DNA from: Devosia sp.
GTDB taxonomy: Bacteria; Pseudomonadota; Alphaproteobacteria; Rhizobiales; Devosiaceae
Reading direction: 5' to 3'
DNA length: 22,552 nucleotides
NCBI GenBank assembly: GCA_011322005.1
Contig: DROE01000105.1
Location: forward strand, 1-22,552
Below, piece after piece: positions 21,551 through 22,552 of this stretch (position 1 is its first letter; each line of letters starts with the position of its first letter). Both the position numbers and the translations under genes were made by a program. Below the pieces are notes generated by a model that saw nothing but the letters and a program-made list of their open reading frames with translations, did not search any database and was not told the origin of the DNA.

Positions 21551-22552
21551 ATGCCTTCATTTTCGCGTGGACTGGAAAAAGCTCTGCATCAGGCCATGAA
21601 TCTCGCCCGGGAGCGCAGTCACGAATTTGCCACGCTTGAGCATTTGCTGCTGGCCATAAGTGAAGACACCGAAGCGCTCACCGTGCTGAACGGCTGTGAT
21701 GTAGACATAAACGGCCTGCGTTCTGACCTGAAGATGTTCATTGATGAGGAACTGGAGAACCTCACGGTTCCAAGCGCCCAGGAAGCGCGGCCAACAGCCG
21801 CGTTTCAGCGTGTCATTCAGCGGGCGGTCATCCATGTGCAATCCTCGGGGCGTGACGAGGTGACCAGTGCCAATGTGCTTGTGGCAATATTCCATGAGCG
21901 CGAGAGCCACGCCGCCTATTTTCTGGAACAACAGGATATGACCCGGCTCGATGCGGTGAATTTCATTGCCCACGGCATAACCAAGTCCGGGCCCAGCGAG
22001 GGGCGTCACGTTTCCGGGGCCGACGAGCTTTCCATGGGGGAAGAAGATGAGGGAGCGCAGAAAAACTCCGCCCTTGAAGACTATTGCATCAATCTGAATG
22101 AAAAAGCCAGGGACGGAAAAATCGACCCGCTCATCGGGCGGACGGCCGAACTTTCGCGTACCATACAGGTGTTGTGCCGCCGTTCAAAGAACAATCCGCT
22201 TTATGTGGGTGATGCAGGAGTTGGCAAAACCGCTATTGCCGAAGGACTGGCGCGCAGGATCGTCGAGAAAGATGTGCCGGAAGTTCTTCTGGCGGTAGAG
22301 GTCCATTCCCTGGACATGGGGACGCTTCTTGCCGGAACACGCTATCGCGGAGACTTTGAGGAGCGCCTCAAGGCGGTGATGAAGGAACTGGAAGAGCGCG
22401 ACAATGTTGTTCTTTTCATAGACGAAATTCATACGGTTATTGGCGCGGGAGCCACATCGGGCGGTGCGCTTGATGCGTCTAATCTGCTCAAGCCGGCGTT
22501 GGCTTCGGGTGCAATTCGTTGCATTGGTTCAACAACTTACAAGGAATACCGC
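21551..22552 (+). CDS. clpA: ClpA, ATPase subunit of ClpAP, 3' end cut by the window
   Basis: The first 334 residues of an AAA+ unfoldase that feeds substrates into the ClpP protease. Residues 1-145 form the double Clp-N repeat (FSRGLEKALHQAMNLARE, EFATLEHLLLAI, then TAAFQRVIQRAVIHVQSSG), the ClpS docking domain. An acidic linker (about 150-180) leads into the first AAA module: IDPLIGRTAELSRTIQVLCRR, Walker A GDAGVGKT (about 219-226), the pore-loop region GTRYRGDFEERLKAV, and Walker B VVLFIDEIHT (about 285-294). The frame is open without a stop to the last base. The order clpS then clpA with a 9-base gap is the usual operon. About 450 residues, including the second AAA module, are missing beyond the window. 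Confidence 0.96.
   Translation, partial: MPSFSRGLEKALHQAMNLARERSHEFATLEHLLLAISEDTEALTVLNGCDVDINGLRSDLKMFIDEELENLTVPSAQEARPTAAFQRVIQRAVIHVQSSGRDEVTSANVLVAIFHERESHAAYFLEQQDMTRLDAVNFIAHGITKSGPSEGRHVSGADELSMGEEDEGAQKNSALEDYCINLNEKARDGKIDPLIGRTAELSRTIQVLCRRSKNNPLYVGDAGVGKTAIAEGLARRIVEKDVPEVLLAVEVHSLDMGTLLAGTRYRGDFEERLKAVMKELEERDNVVLFIDEIHTVIGAGATSGGALDASNLLKPALASGAIRCIGSTTYKEYR

Noticed and set aside
1..22552. CRISPR arrays, tRNA or rRNA genes, insertion sequences, integrases, phage or toxin-antitoxin genes
   Set aside because: No repeat arrays, RNA gene signatures, transposase motifs or terminal inverted repeats were seen on either strand.

Overview
This window looks like chromosomal DNA of an alphaproteobacterium, most likely of the Hyphomicrobiales (Rhizobiales) type. 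The base for this is a MipZ cell-division ATPase, a DUF1489 protein, an S11 D,D-carboxypeptidase with a SPOR tail, a ClpS-ClpA pair and a ScfR/RamB-type regulator, all in moderately GC-rich DNA. There are no rRNA or tRNA genes, insertion sequences, phage genes or CRISPR arrays. The 5' end cuts a GNAT-type acetyltransferase gene and the 3' end cuts clpA.

Layout. (1) 1-2194, plus strand: a GNAT-like protein followed 4 bases later by an AMP-forming acyl ligase resembling OleC. (2) 2208-5637, minus strand: a tightly coupled three-gene signalling operon. It holds a receiver-only response regulator, an 87-residue two-helix membrane protein and a Na+/solute-symporter-like sensor histidine kinase of the CbrA/CrbS type. 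(3) 5759-7327, minus strand: a ScfR/RamB-type short-chain acyl-CoA regulator. It is divergent from (4) 7527-12736, plus strand: a complete five-gene Liv/HAAT-type ABC uptake operon with a Tat-dependent binding protein. (5) 12834-14792: acetyl-CoA synthetase. (6) 14975-16390: MgtE magnesium transporter. (7) 16391-17820: a structured intergenic region with a consensus DnaA box, a possible 33-residue membrane peptide and a strong terminator, then a glutathione S-transferase and a DUF1489 protein. (8) 17920-20828: mipZ, a convergent small unknown gene, and the carboxypeptidase. (9) 20829-22552: a clear sigma70-type promoter, clpS and the start of clpA.

The most interesting part is 2208-14792. A transporter-like sensor kinase of a class known elsewhere to control acetate and carbon use, a short-chain acyl-CoA regulator, an ABC importer of unknown substrate and acetyl-CoA synthetase lie side by side. 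I infer a sensing, uptake and activation module for acetate or another short-chain carboxylate, or for a precursor that releases one. That would be an unusual job for a Liv-type ABC transporter. The substrate cannot be read from the sequence. A second curious locus is 16502-16723, where a small membrane-peptide reading frame and an intrinsic terminator sit directly before the ribosome binding site of the GST gene, so GST expression may be controlled by readthrough.
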